Source of the DNA: DATJLY01 sp035604615
GTDB lineage: Bacteria > Pseudomonadota > Alphaproteobacteria > ATCC43930 > CGMCC-115725
NCBI GenBank assembly: GCA_035604615.1
Contig: DATNID010000001.1
Span: forward strand, 27,730 to 91,729
DNA length: 64,000 nucleotides
Direction of reading: 5' to 3'
The notes under the pieces were generated by a model, which saw nothing but the letters and a program-made list of their open reading frames with translations, searched no databases and was not told the DNA's origin. Position 1 is the first letter of the stretch. Each line of letters opens with the position of its first letter. Position numbers and translations under genes: made by a program. Below are positions 25,277 through 33,455 of this stretch, one piece after another.

Positions 25277-25638
25277 CGCGCACCGGGCGAGACAATGGGA
25301 AGCGCAGCGGCAAACCGGGCGCTGCTTCAGGCTGCTGGAGCTTCGCCGCACCGGCACGCCCGTCGCGACGGCGATCGCGCCTTCGCGTCCGCGCGCAACC
25401 GAAATGGCGGTTGCAAATTCCCAATGGCGGACATGGGCGAAGCACACAAATTTCTCACACTTTTGCCGGACGCCAAGTTTTAAGGTCGTCGCAACAGAAA
25501 AGCGGTGACGTAATTGTTACGTCAACCCAGGTAATGAGACGTTTCCATTTGGGGGTACACCGATGAGTTAGGTGCTTCGCGCCAATTTCCAGACATGCCC
25601 GGAGATACGACCAAGATTTTCCCTTCGAGGGGGATCTC
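25277..25638. other. Intergenic region between the SRAP gene and the PEP-CTERM-like gene
   Basis: No convincing gene in 362 bp. The part after about 25430 is clearly poorer in GC than its surroundings, holds a strong dyad at 25506..25524, and probably contains the promoter of the gene at 25639. A short plus-strand frame at 25295..25483 has no family features and no ribosome binding site. Confidence 0.6.
25506..25524. promoter_or_regulatory. Perfect 8-bp dyad, candidate operator
   Basis: TGACGTAA-TTG-TTACGTCA is a perfect inverted repeat with a 3-bp spacer inside an AT-richer patch, 115 bp upstream of the PEP-CTERM-like gene. Symmetry and position suggest a binding site for a dimeric regulator. 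No matching copy was noticed elsewhere in the window. Confidence 0.5.
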
Positions 25639-26268
25639 ATGGACTTGCCCAAGATTCTGGTGACGGCCCTCGCAATGGCGCTGTTTGCCACGTCAGGCGC
25701 CTTCGCGGCCACCCTCAGCGCGGTCGACGATTTTTCCCTCGGCAGCAATTCCAACGGCGCTGGGAGGTATCTTGCGGGCGGCTCCGTCCGGGCGGCCGGC
25801 GAAAATCCCTGCGCCGCCGAGTCCGCGGGCGCAGAGCTGGGTTGCTGGCGGAACGGTGGCCTCGACCCCGATCCGCAGGATATGTCCAATGTCGTGGTGC
25901 GGTGGTCAGCGCCGGCGGCCGGCGACGATGCCATCCAAGGCGATTTCTTCGGCATCGTTCTGAACGAGCGAGCACCGTCGGTCGAAGTCGACGACAACAG
26001 CGCGTCGCTCTTCAGCCTCGCGACCATGGACAATCAGGGCCAGATCGACACGTTCGCGACGGTCCTCTCGCTTCTGCCCGGCGATGCGATCGATGTCCAC
26101 GCTGACACCGGGTCAGGCGACACCAACGGCGGCAGCGGCGGGCCGCGCTTTCTCGACACTGGGCGCGCGATCGCAATTGCCAGCGGCATTGCCGGGCCGG
26201 CGTCGCTGGGAATGTTCGGCTGCGCGCTGCTGGCGCTGTCGCTGGCGTTGCGCCGATCGAGACGTTGA
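25639..26268 (+). CDS. Secreted protein with PEP-CTERM-like C-terminal sorting signal
   Basis: 209-residue exported protein of unknown function. It has a signal peptide (MDLPKILVTALAMALFATSGAFA), a polar body rich in Asp/Asn/Gly/Ser with one Cys pair (58 and 69), and a C-terminus with the three-part plan of exosortase substrates: GPASLG motif at 186, a hydrophobic helix, then RRSRR. The canonical V-P-E-P-A is degenerate (Ile-Ala-Gly-Pro-Ala). PEP-CTERM proteins are processed in bacteria that make exopolysaccharide, in line with the glycan genes around it. No exosortase gene is in the window. Confidence 0.65.
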   Translation: MDLPKILVTALAMALFATSGAFAATLSAVDDFSLGSNSNGAGRYLAGGSVRAAGENPCAAESAGAELGCWRNGGLDPDPQDMSNVVVRWSAPAAGDDAIQGDFFGIVLNERAPSVEVDDNSASLFSLATMDNQGQIDTFATVLSLLPGDAIDVHADTGSGDTNGGSGGPRFLDTGRAIAIASGIAGPASLGMFGCALLALSLALRRSRR

Positions 26269-26516
26269 GCTTCGGACCATGCCCCAAGGCCGGGGCGCGC
26301 AGCGCGCGAGACAACGCCCGGGGTGCCGGGCGACCCGCCGCGCTTCACAACGGCCTCCCCGAACTCACCCCCTACGGCAGGTTGTTCAAGCGCAACGGCT
26401 ACACGCTCAAGGGCGGCACGCCGAACCTGTCGCCGGTCGCGGCCATGGTCATTCCGACCTTCACCCATATCGATGTGGGGATCGCCAAGGTCGCGTCCTT
26501 TCTCGCCGCGCAATGA
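26269..26516 (+). pseudogene. Unidentified coding remnant
   Basis: A plus-strand open frame ends at 26516 with a well-formed C-terminus (YGRLFKRNGYTLKGG, then TFTHIDVGIAKVASFLAAQ) but has no credible start: only a TTG at 26265 overlapping the previous stop. The N-terminal part looks like random GC-rich sequence. I read it as the tail of a gene whose front was lost in rearrangement. The family is not recognised. Confidence 0.35.
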
Positions 26517-26540
26517 ACGAGAACCCTAAGACGCCGAGCG

Positions 26541-26650
26541 CGGCGAGCCACATCTCCAACATCGGCACCGGCCGCAGCGCGCGGCTGACGCCGGCTTCAG
26601 CCCATCCAGTCTGCATCTCGTCCCAGCATGCGAGCGCTGCTCCGCTTCGG
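26541..26650 (-). pseudogene. Decayed fragment of an asnB 3' end
   Basis: Read on the minus strand this stretch encodes SRALRPVPMLEMWLA, matching SRALWPVLMLEAWLA at the C-terminus of the intact asnB at 27306. At the DNA level the first 46 bases (from 26541) align without gaps to about 27353..27398, with roughly three bases in four identical by eye. Beyond that the similarity fades. It is not translatable as a protein of its own. Confidence 0.6.
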
Positions 26651-26730
26651 TGTGAGTAGTTTCCGACGTTGTTCGCGGGTGTAGGACGCCAGCATAATTC
26701 GTCGATGCAACCACAGCGAACCGGGCGCCC

Positions 26731-27282
26731 ATGAGCGCTCAATCGAATTGGCCCCGCAATCGGCTTTTACTCGCGCTGCCGGCTTCCAACCTCCGGCGGC
26801 TCATGCCGGCGCCTGAGCAGATTCGCTGCCAGCGCGAGCAGGTCCTGATGGACGCCGACAGCGTGCTCGACCATGTGTTCTTCCCCGACAGCGGCGTCGT
26901 TTCGGTGGTGGCGGTTTATGCGGACGGCAGCATCATCGAGATGGCGACGGTCGGAAGGAAGGGTTGCACGACGGTGCAGGCGATCCTCGGTGCCAAGAGT
27001 TCCTCGGTCCGGCTGCTCGCCCAGATCCCGGGGGGCGCGGCAAGGATGTCGCGCGCGGCGTTCATGCGGGCCATGGACGCGGTCGATGACTTTCGCTTTC
27101 GCACGCGCATGCCAAGCCGCGCCGCAGCCGTTCGCGAGTTGATGAAGCGCGGGTTGAGCGCGGAAGGGTTTTCCGTGGCGGCGTCGCGCGAGAAATCGAC
27201 CAGTTTCGGCGTCTTGGAGACGAAAGCGGCCGAGCCCCGCGAGGACGAGCCGAAGCCGGACGATCGCCGATCCCGCACGTAG
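26731..27282 (+). CDS. Truncated Crp-type cyclic-nucleotide-binding domain fused to a ribbon-helix-helix-like tail
   Basis: 183-residue chimera. Residues 10-113 follow a Crp/Fnr-type sensor domain (NRLLLALPASNLRRLMPAPE, then HVFFPDSGVVSVVAVYADGS and VGRKGC), ending at SRAAFMRAM. There the expected dimer helix and winged helix-turn-helix are missing. Instead residues 117-147 read VDDFRFRTRMPSRAAAVREL followed by MKRGLSAEGF, which resembles the end of a small ribbon-helix-helix DNA-binding protein. The final 30 residues are polar. It may be a recombination scar or a working regulator with swapped DNA-binding part. It lies between an asnB fragment and asnB. Confidence 0.6.
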   Translation: MSAQSNWPRNRLLLALPASNLRRLMPAPEQIRCQREQVLMDADSVLDHVFFPDSGVVSVVAVYADGSIIEMATVGRKGCTTVQAILGAKSSSVRLLAQIPGGAARMSRAAFMRAMDAVDDFRFRTRMPSRAAAVRELMKRGLSAEGFSVAASREKSTSFGVLETKAAEPREDEPKPDDRRSRT

Positions 27283-27305
27283 CGCGGACGCAGCCAGACG
27301 GTCGC

Positions 27306-29225
27306 TCACCCCAGCCCTCTTCGCTCCAATGGGGCCGAGACCGAATTGAGTTCGGCGAGCCAGGCTTCGAGCATCAGCACCGGCCACAGCGCGCGACTCC
27401 AGTTGCGGGTGCCGGCGCGATGGGCGCTCCAGCGCGACGCCACGAGCGCGGGCTGGACCATGCCGCTCCGCGCGAGCCGTGCCGGATTCAAGAGATCGTC
27501 GGCCCAATCGCGCAAGGCTTCCCTGAGCCAGCGCGCCAGCGGCGGCTCGAACCCGTGCTTGGGCCGGTCGACGAGGGCGCGCGGCACGCGCTCGTAAAGC
27601 GCCTCGCGCAACAGCCGTTTGCCGCCGGCGAGCGCGGGCGGCAGCGACCAGGCGAACTCGGCGATGCGGTGGGCGAGAAGCGGCGCACGCACCTCGAGCC
27701 CGAACGCCATGCTGGCGCGATCGACCTTCACCAGCAGATCGTCGGGCAAATAGGTCATTGCATCGCGCAGCATGAAGCGCTGCTCGAGCGACGGGAGCGC
27801 GGGCTCGAGCGCCGCGTCATGGAGCGTTGCCGGGCGCGCGACGCCTGGCGTCAGCCCGTCGCTCGGGCGCCAGCTCGTGAGATGGTCGCGATAGAGGCTC
27901 TCGAGGCTCCGGTGCGCCGCGCCTTCGAGGAGCCGCCGCAGCCGCCGTGCCGGCCGCCAGTCCCGGCCTGCAAGCGACGCGGCCGCCGCGCCGGCCAGCG
28001 CGCGCAACGCATGCGGCCGCCGCTCCAGCCGCGCCCACGACGAGGCCGCGCGGCGATAGCGGTCGTAGCCGCCGAACAGCTCGTCGCCGCCGTCGCCGGA
28101 AAGCGCGACCGTGACGTGTTCGCGCGTGAGCCGGCAGAGCGCGAGCGTCGGGATCTGCGATGCGTCGGCGAACGGCTCATCATAGATCTGCGCCAGGCGA
28201 GGCAGCAGGTCGAGGCATTGCGCCTCGCTGACCATGAGTGTCGTGTGGTCGGTGCCGAGATGGCGCGCGACCGCGGCGGCGTGCGGCGATTCGTCGTAGC
28301 CCGCATCGGGAAATCCCACGCAGAAGCTGCGCACCGGCCCTTTGCGCGCCGCCTGCATCGCAGCGACGACCGTCGTGCTATCGATTCCGCCCGAGAGGAA
28401 CACGCCCAGCCCTACGTCCGCCTCCATGCGCAGCGCTACCGCCTCGTCGATCAGCGTTTGCAGCGCGTCGCGCGCCTCGCGCTCCGTGCCGGCGAAGGGC
28501 GCGGCGGCGGATGCCGCGGCACGCTCGGGCGCGGACCAGTAAGCGCGGCTCTCGGCGTCGCGCGCGGCGCGCGAGAATTCGATCGCGTGGCCGGGCGGCA
28601 GCTTGCGCATCCCGGCAAAGGCGCTCCACGGGCCCGGCACGTAATTGTGGCTCAGGAACAGCGCGAGCGCGCCGCGGTCGAGCGCGCCGGTCCAGCAAGG
28701 ATGGGGCGCGAGCGCCTTGAGCTCCGACGCGAGCAGCAGCACGCCGCCGCTCCAGCCGTAATAGAGCGGCTTCTCGCCCAGCCGGTCGCGCGCCAGCGTG
28801 AGGCGCCGCTCGCGCCGGTCCCACAGCGCGAGCGCGAACATGCCGTCGAGCCGCTCGAGCGTCGCGTCGATGCCCCAGCGCGCAATCGTTTCGACCAGCA
28901 CCTCGGTGTCGCTGTGGCCGCGCCACGCGCGCGCGCCTTCGCCCTCGAGCGCGTGCCGCAATTCGTGGTGATTGTAGATCTCGCCGTTGAAGACGACGAC
29001 GAAGCGTCCGTCGGCCGAGCGCATCGGCTGGTCCCCCGCCGGCGAGCGATCGAGGATGGCGAGGCGGCGGAAGCCTAGCGCGATCCCCCCCTCGGGCTCG
29101 CACCACGCGCCGCTGCCGTCGGGTCCGCGATGGGCGAGCCGCGCGGCCATCGCGGCGGCGACCGGGTCGTAGAGCGCGGGATCGATGCGGCGATCGGGAT
29201 CGAAGAAGCCGGCGATGCCGCACAT
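27306..29225 (-). CDS. asnB: Asparagine synthase (glutamine-hydrolysing), glycan-cluster type
   Basis: 639-residue enzyme that amidates aspartate, or an analogous carboxylate, using glutamine. It starts MCGIAGF, giving Cys2 as the glutaminase nucleophile; the synthase domain has the ATP pyrophosphatase loop FLSGGIDSTTVVAAM and VALSGDGGDELFGGYDRY. Such AsnB copies often sit in exopolysaccharide and O-antigen clusters where they amidate sugar acids. It lies 7 bp downstream of a GT2 gene in the same direction. A decayed piece of a second copy is at 26541..26650. Confidence 0.92.
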   Translation of the reverse strand: MCGIAGFFDPDRRIDPALYDPVAAAMAARLAHRGPDGSGAWCEPEGGIALGFRRLAILDRSPAGDQPMRSADGRFVVVFNGEIYNHHELRHALEGEGARAWRGHSDTEVLVETIARWGIDATLERLDGMFALALWDRRERRLTLARDRLGEKPLYYGWSGGVLLLASELKALAPHPCWTGALDRGALALFLSHNYVPGPWSAFAGMRKLPPGHAIEFSRAARDAESRAYWSAPERAAASAAAPFAGTEREARDALQTLIDEAVALRMEADVGLGVFLSGGIDSTTVVAAMQAARKGPVRSFCVGFPDAGYDESPHAAAVARHLGTDHTTLMVSEAQCLDLLPRLAQIYDEPFADASQIPTLALCRLTREHVTVALSGDGGDELFGGYDRYRRAASSWARLERRPHALRALAGAAAASLAGRDWRPARRLRRLLEGAAHRSLESLYRDHLTSWRPSDGLTPGVARPATLHDAALEPALPSLEQRFMLRDAMTYLPDDLLVKVDRASMAFGLEVRAPLLAHRIAEFAWSLPPALAGGKRLLREALYERVPRALVDRPKHGFEPPLARWLREALRDWADDLLNPARLARSGMVQPALVASRWSAHRAGTRNWSRALWPVLMLEAWLAELNSVSAPLERRGLG

Positions 29226-29232
29226 TCGCGCG

Positions 29233-30186
29233 TCACGCCTCGCGCCGGTTGAGCGCGCCCGGCATCCATGTCGCCGGCCGCTCGGTCGAGCCATCCTCGG
29301 TGAAGGCGGCGAGCGAGCGGTAGATGTCCGGCCCCGGCGCTGCCGGCACGTGGACGAGGCTCGCGAGATAGCGCAGAAGATGTGACGACAAGACCGCGCC
29401 GCCATGGGCGCGATGAAAGCGGCAGGCGCGCGAGAGCGCGCGGCGATAGGCCATCGCCGCATAGCGCCGGTCGAGCGACTTGGTCTCGGTCACGAGGTAA
29501 TAGAGCGCCAGCACCGATTCGTAACGGCTGCGCCGCCGCTGCTCGGACAGGCGCCGCGGCGCCTCATCGGGCGCGAGCGCGACAGGCCCATCGATATGCG
29601 CGCCGCCGCCGCCGGCGAAAAGCCGCAGGAACAGCGCCTGGTCGGGCGACACAAGCCGCTCGTCGCAGCCGCCGGCGGCGCGATAGCGCTCGGCCGAGAC
29701 CAGGATGGTGCTGGAATTGCACGGGCAGTTGCGGATGAAGCGCTGCAGCCCGTCGCGCTCGAGCGCGAAGTCCGGCAATTGCGGCGCGTGCGCCAGGGGA
29801 TCGGGATCGTCATAGCGATAAAGCCCGAGCTCGCCATAGGCCAGACCCTGGCCGGTGGCGTCCGCCGCCGCGAGGAGGCACTGCGTCGCATCCGGCACCA
29901 GAAGATCGTCGCCGTCGAGGAGCTTGAGCCACGGCATCGACGCCCGCCGCGCGCCCTCGTTGGTTGCGGCCGAGGCGCCGCGATTGGCCTGGCGGTGGAT
30001 CGCCACCGGGTCGCGCCAGGCCCGCGTCAGCGACGCGACGAGATCGGCCGAGCCGTCGCCCGATCCGTCATCGACGAACACGAACTCGCGCGCGAACGGC
30101 CCCTCCTGGCGCGCCAGCGAATCGACCACGCGCGGGAGATAGTCCCGCTTGTTGAAGATCGTGACGATGAAGGAGACGCCGCTCAT
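29233..30186 (-). CDS. Family 2 glycosyltransferase
   Basis: 317-residue GT-A-fold enzyme. The N-terminus SGVSFIVTIFNKRDYLPRVV starts the nucleotide-binding fold, followed by FVFVDDGSGDGS, NRGASAATNEGA and the metal-binding D-x-D (LLDGDDLLVPD). The start chosen, ATG at 30186, places the first strand at the very N-terminus as usual; an upstream in-frame ATG at 30237 would add sequence facing the repeat. Donor and acceptor are unknown. It precedes asnB in the same transcript. It is a paralogue of the GT2 at 33367..34374. Confidence 0.88.
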   Translation of the reverse strand: MSGVSFIVTIFNKRDYLPRVVDSLARQEGPFAREFVFVDDGSGDGSADLVASLTRAWRDPVAIHRQANRGASAATNEGARRASMPWLKLLDGDDLLVPDATQCLLAAADATGQGLAYGELGLYRYDDPDPLAHAPQLPDFALERDGLQRFIRNCPCNSSTILVSAERYRAAGGCDERLVSPDQALFLRLFAGGGGAHIDGPVALAPDEAPRRLSEQRRRSRYESVLALYYLVTETKSLDRRYAAMAYRRALSRACRFHRAHGGAVLSSHLLRYLASLVHVPAAPGPDIYRSLAAFTEDGSTERPATWMPGALNRREA

Positions 30187-30246
30187 CGCGCCATCATAGA
30201 AAGGAAACCGCGCGCCGGCCAATGCAACCGGATGCATATCGGCCCG

Positions 30247-30344
30247 TGCGTCCTTCGACTACGTGCGCTTCGCGCACTCCGCTCAGGATGAGGCGAAAAT
30301 TCTACCTCACCCTGAGCGGAGCGAAGCGAAGTCGAATGGGCGCA
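30247..30344. repeat. Inverted repeat element, copy 2
   Basis: About 98 bp starting TGCGTCCTTCGACTACG and containing CCGCTCAGGATGAGGCGAAA facing CACCCTGAGCGGAGCGAAG. The right half is nearly identical to copy 3 at 36505..36602. It lies between the divergent GT2 and FkbM genes. Confidence 0.85.
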
Positions 30345-30373
30345 GGATGGCGGCCAGCGCGCGTTGTGCCGAC

Positions 30374-31540
30374 ATGGCCCCTGCGCTAGGGTCGCCGCCC
30401 GTCGTCAGGAACGCGAACGGCGCATTGTTGAACGGCCTCTCCGCCCTCGTGACACACGTGCTGCAGCCGCGCAGCGAGCGCCGCGTGCTGCGCCGACTCG
30501 TCGGCGCGAGCGGCACGGCGATCCTCGCGGGCCGCGGCGCGCGCCATTGGGGCGAGGCGGTGAAGGCGCTCCATCCCGGCGCGCACCTCTATTATCCCGA
30601 TGCGCGCGAGCTGGGGCGGCTCGACGAGTATTGCGCCGCGCGCGGCATCCGCCATGTCGACTTGCTGACGCTCGACGCGCCCGCCGCCGCGCTTGCCGGC
30701 GCGAAGTCCCTGCTCGAGCACGCGCGCATCGATGTCATCGCTTGCGCCGGCGCGCCGCCACTCGAAGGCTTGCCCTACCGGCTTTTTCGCGCCGGCGCGC
30801 GCGCGCTGAAGCCGGTGGAGGCGCATCAAGCGCGCGGCGGCCGCATCATCGCCATTCACGAGCGGCTGCTGCCGCTGGTGCTCGACCTGCCCAAGACCAT
30901 GCTCGATCTCGCCGCTTTGTGCCGCGCCTATGGCATCGTCCCGCGCGGCGTCGTCCATGTGGGCGCGCATGAGGGGCGGGAATGGGAAGACTATCGCCGC
31001 ATGGGCGTGAGCGCGGCGCTCTTCATCGAGGCCAATCCCGCCGTGTTCGCGCGGCTCCAGGCCAAGCTCGGCGCGTCGCCGGGCGTCACGCTCGCGAACG
31101 TCGCGATCGCGGCGACGAGCGGCCCGGTCACGCTCCACGTCACCTCGTCGGACCAGAGCAGCTCGATCCTGCCGCTGCACCGCCACAGCGACTACTACCC
31201 GACCATCGTCGAGACCGAGACGGTCGTGGTGCCGGGCCGCTCGCTCGACGATCTCTTCGCCGAGCTCGGCCTCGCGGCGGAGCGGTTCAACCTGCTCAAT
31301 ATCGACATCCAGGGCGCCGAGCTGCAGGCGCTTTCCGGCGCGACCGGTCTCCTCGCGCATATCGAAGGCATCAATGTCGAGGTGAATTTCGAGGAGCTCT
31401 ATCGCGGCTGCGCCCAAGTCGAGGAGCTGGACGCGCTGCTCGAGGCGCGCGGGTTCCGCCGCGTCGCCACCATCTGTCCGTTCCACAAAAGCTGGGGCGA
31501 CGCGTTTTATGCGCGCGACCGGCGCGCGCGGCCGGTATAG
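30374..31540 (+). CDS. FkbM-family methyltransferase with N-terminal extension
   Basis: About 388 residues. The C-terminal 220 residues are an FkbM SAM-dependent methyltransferase: RGVVHVGAHEGREWEDYRRM, FIEANPAVFARL and NLLNIDIQGAELQALSGA. The N-terminal 160 residues form a separate degenerate nucleotide-binding-like region (GTAILAGRGARHWGEAVKAL) that I do not recognise. The start is uncertain: the frame stays open back through repeat copy 2, so I chose the ATG at 30374, outside the repeat; 30347 is the alternative. FkbM proteins methylate glycans and secondary metabolites. Confidence 0.8.
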   Translation: MAPALGSPPVVRNANGALLNGLSALVTHVLQPRSERRVLRRLVGASGTAILAGRGARHWGEAVKALHPGAHLYYPDARELGRLDEYCAARGIRHVDLLTLDAPAAALAGAKSLLEHARIDVIACAGAPPLEGLPYRLFRAGARALKPVEAHQARGGRIIAIHERLLPLVLDLPKTMLDLAALCRAYGIVPRGVVHVGAHEGREWEDYRRMGVSAALFIEANPAVFARLQAKLGASPGVTLANVAIAATSGPVTLHVTSSDQSSSILPLHRHSDYYPTIVETETVVVPGRSLDDLFAELGLAAERFNLLNIDIQGAELQALSGATGLLAHIEGINVEVNFEELYRGCAQVEELDALLEARGFRRVATICPFHKSWGDAFYARDRRARPV

Positions 31541-31551
31541 GCTGCCGCGCC

Positions 31552-32313
31552 ATGCCTCCCTCCGTGCCATCGCGCCTCACGCAAAGACTGCTGCGGCGCG
31601 CGGAAAGCCGCATCCTGCGTTGGCAGGGCAAGGGCTATGGCGGCTCTTCGCTCGCCGACGAGGTGCGCGCCGCGTTGACCTTCATTCCCGCGCGCGGCGC
31701 CGTCGTGTTCGATGTCGGCGCGCACAAGGGCGAATGGACGCGCGCGGTGTTGCGCGCGCGGCCGGAGCTCGCCGCCGTCTATGCGTTCGAGCCGTCATCG
31801 CACCATTGGCCCGTGATCGAGGCGATCGGCGATCCCCGCGTCCATCTGGTGAAACAGGCGGCGAGCGACAGTGACGGTGCGGCGACGCTCTATACCTGCG
31901 CCCCGGGCTCGCCGCTCGCCTCGCTCGCCTTGCGCCGCCTCGATCACATGGGCATCACCTTCGACCAGACCGAGGCGGTCGAGACCGTGACGCTCGACGG
32001 CTTCATCCAGCGCCACGACATCGCCGAGATCGCCTTCGCCAAGTTCGACATCGAGGGCTACGAGCTGATGGCCTTGCAGGGCGCCCGGCGCGCGCTCGAG
32101 GCGCGGCGCATCCGCGCGCTCGCCTTCGAGTTCGGCGGCTGCAACATCGACACGCGGACGTATTTCCGCGACTTCTGGCGGCTCTTGACCGGCTTCGGCT
32201 ACCGCATTCACCGCATCGCGCCGGGCGGAAGGCTGTGGCCCGTGCCGCGCTACGGCGAGGCGCAGGAATGCTTCCTGATCACCAATTATCTCGCCGAATG
32301 CGGCGCGCGCTAG
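31552..32313 (+). CDS. FkbM-family methyltransferase
   Basis: 253-residue SAM-dependent methyltransferase. It has GAVVFDVGAHKGEWTRAVLR for the SAM loop, VYAFEPSSHHWPVIE, and IAFAKFDIEGYELMALQGAR, which is the FkbM acidic motif. It is 11 bp downstream of another FkbM gene, and its stop lies inside the GT11 gene (16-bp overlap). Two FkbM enzymes in a row next to a fucosyltransferase-like gene suggest sequential O-methylation of a surface glycan; this is inference from context. Confidence 0.88.
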   Translation: MPPSVPSRLTQRLLRRAESRILRWQGKGYGGSSLADEVRAALTFIPARGAVVFDVGAHKGEWTRAVLRARPELAAVYAFEPSSHHWPVIEAIGDPRVHLVKQAASDSDGAATLYTCAPGSPLASLALRRLDHMGITFDQTEAVETVTLDGFIQRHDIAEIAFAKFDIEGYELMALQGARRALEARRIRALAFEFGGCNIDTRTYFRDFWRLLTGFGYRIHRIAPGGRLWPVPRYGEAQECFLITNYLAECGAR

Positions 32314-33455
32314 CGCCCGACCCCGCGGACGCGCGCCGTCTCGCCGAGCGCCATGGCGTCGCGGACGGTAAATTCCTCGTGTTCGACGCGAGCGCCGGCG
32401 TGCCCGCGCTCGACGGGATGGACGCGGCGGTCGCGATGGCGCGCGACGGCCGCGCGCTTGCCGCGTGCGACCGCGCCCTCTTCGATCGCGGCTTCTTGCG
32501 GCTCGACGACGATACGCTCGCGCCGGCTTCGCTCTATCTGCGGTCGAGCCGCATCAGCGACGTGAACGCGCTCGGCGGGCGCACGCGCGGCACCGTCGCG
32601 ATGTCCAATCTCGGCCATAATGCCGGCTTCGCCAACCAGCTCTTCCAGTACGCGTTCCTCAAGCTCTACGGCCTGCGCAACAATGCCGCGATCGAGACGC
32701 CGCCCTGGCTCGGCGAGACGGTCTATGGCCTGCCGCGGCGCCGCATCTCGCGCGCGTTGCGCATGCGCAAGGGCGACGAGTGGTCGGTGCGCGACCTCGC
32801 TTTGTGGTCGATGGAGCGCGCGCCGGTCGATGTCGATTTCTGGGGCTACTATCAGAACGTGCCGGAAAGCTGGCGCCAGCATCGCGCGTTCCTGCGCCGC
32901 CTCTACGAGCCGCTGCCGCCATGGCGCGCGCCGGTCGAACGCTGGCTTGCGCGGCACGTCCCGGCGGGCGCGACGCTCGTCGCCATCCATCTGCGGCGCG
33001 GCGATTACCGCGCTTACGATCCGGCGCAGAAACCATGGTTCCAGCTCATTCCCGAGGAATGGTACCTGCGCTGGCTCGACGCGGTGTGGCCGGGCCTCGC
33101 CAACCCGGTGCTGTTCGTCGCGAGCGACGATCGCGCGGCGGTGCTGCCGTCGTTCCGCCGTTTCGCGCCGCTGACATCGGCGGAGGCCGAGGCCGAGATG
33201 CCGGAGCCGCGCCTTATCGCGGATCTCGAGATCATGGCGCAGGCGAACCTGCTCGCCATCTGCAACAGCAGCTTCTCGCGCGTGGCGGCGCTGCTCGCAC
33301 CTCCATCGCAGCGCTGCTTCATCCCCGCGATCGCGACGCAGAATTTCGAGCCCTACGATCCGTGGGCTACGGACCATTTCTGGCAGCGCTTCGGCGCGCC
33401 GGAGCCGCGCCGGCGCTCGCTCCTGCCGCGCTTCCTGCGGCGGAAGGCGCCATGA
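32298..33455 (+). CDS. Family 11 glycosyltransferase (alpha-1,2-fucosyltransferase-like)
   Basis: 385-residue protein. GT11 motifs are clear: NAGFANQLFQYAFLKLYG (nucleotide-sugar binding N-terminus), VAIHLRRGDYRAY (the H-x-R-R-G-D-Y motif shared by GDP-fucose enzymes) and NSSFSRVAALLAPPS near the end. About 90 residues precede the first motif, longer than the minimum GT11. It begins inside the upstream FkbM gene and ends overlapping the convergent GT2 by 89 bp. Likely donor is GDP-fucose or a related deoxysugar. Confidence 0.85.
   Translation: MRRALAPDPADARRLAERHGVADGKFLVFDASAGVPALDGMDAAVAMARDGRALAACDRALFDRGFLRLDDDTLAPASLYLRSSRISDVNALGGRTRGTVAMSNLGHNAGFANQLFQYAFLKLYGLRNNAAIETPPWLGETVYGLPRRRISRALRMRKGDEWSVRDLALWSMERAPVDVDFWGYYQNVPESWRQHRAFLRRLYEPLPPWRAPVERWLARHVPAGATLVAIHLRRGDYRAYDPAQKPWFQLIPEEWYLRWLDAVWPGLANPVLFVASDDRAAVLPSFRRFAPLTSAEAEAEMPEPRLIADLEIMAQANLLAICNSSFSRVAALLAPPSQRCFIPAIATQNFEPYDPWATDHFWQRFGAPEPRRRSLLPRFLRRKAP

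Noticed and set aside
25295..25483. 62-codon plus-strand frame in the gap before the PEP-CTERM-like gene
   Set aside because: No ribosome binding site, no hydrophobic or domain features, and it crosses the change in base composition.
26461..26742. Minus-strand frame whose end (MWLAALGVLGFSFIARRE) first looked like a second PEP-CTERM signal
   Set aside because: The preceding SRALRPVPMLE matches the asnB C-terminus and the DNA aligns with it; the helix-like tail is chance read-through beyond the relic.
30263..30373. N-terminal extension of the FkbM gene through repeat copy 2
   Set aside because: The residues are encoded by the palindromic repeat; the same happens at potH with copy 4, so they are read-through of an inserted element.
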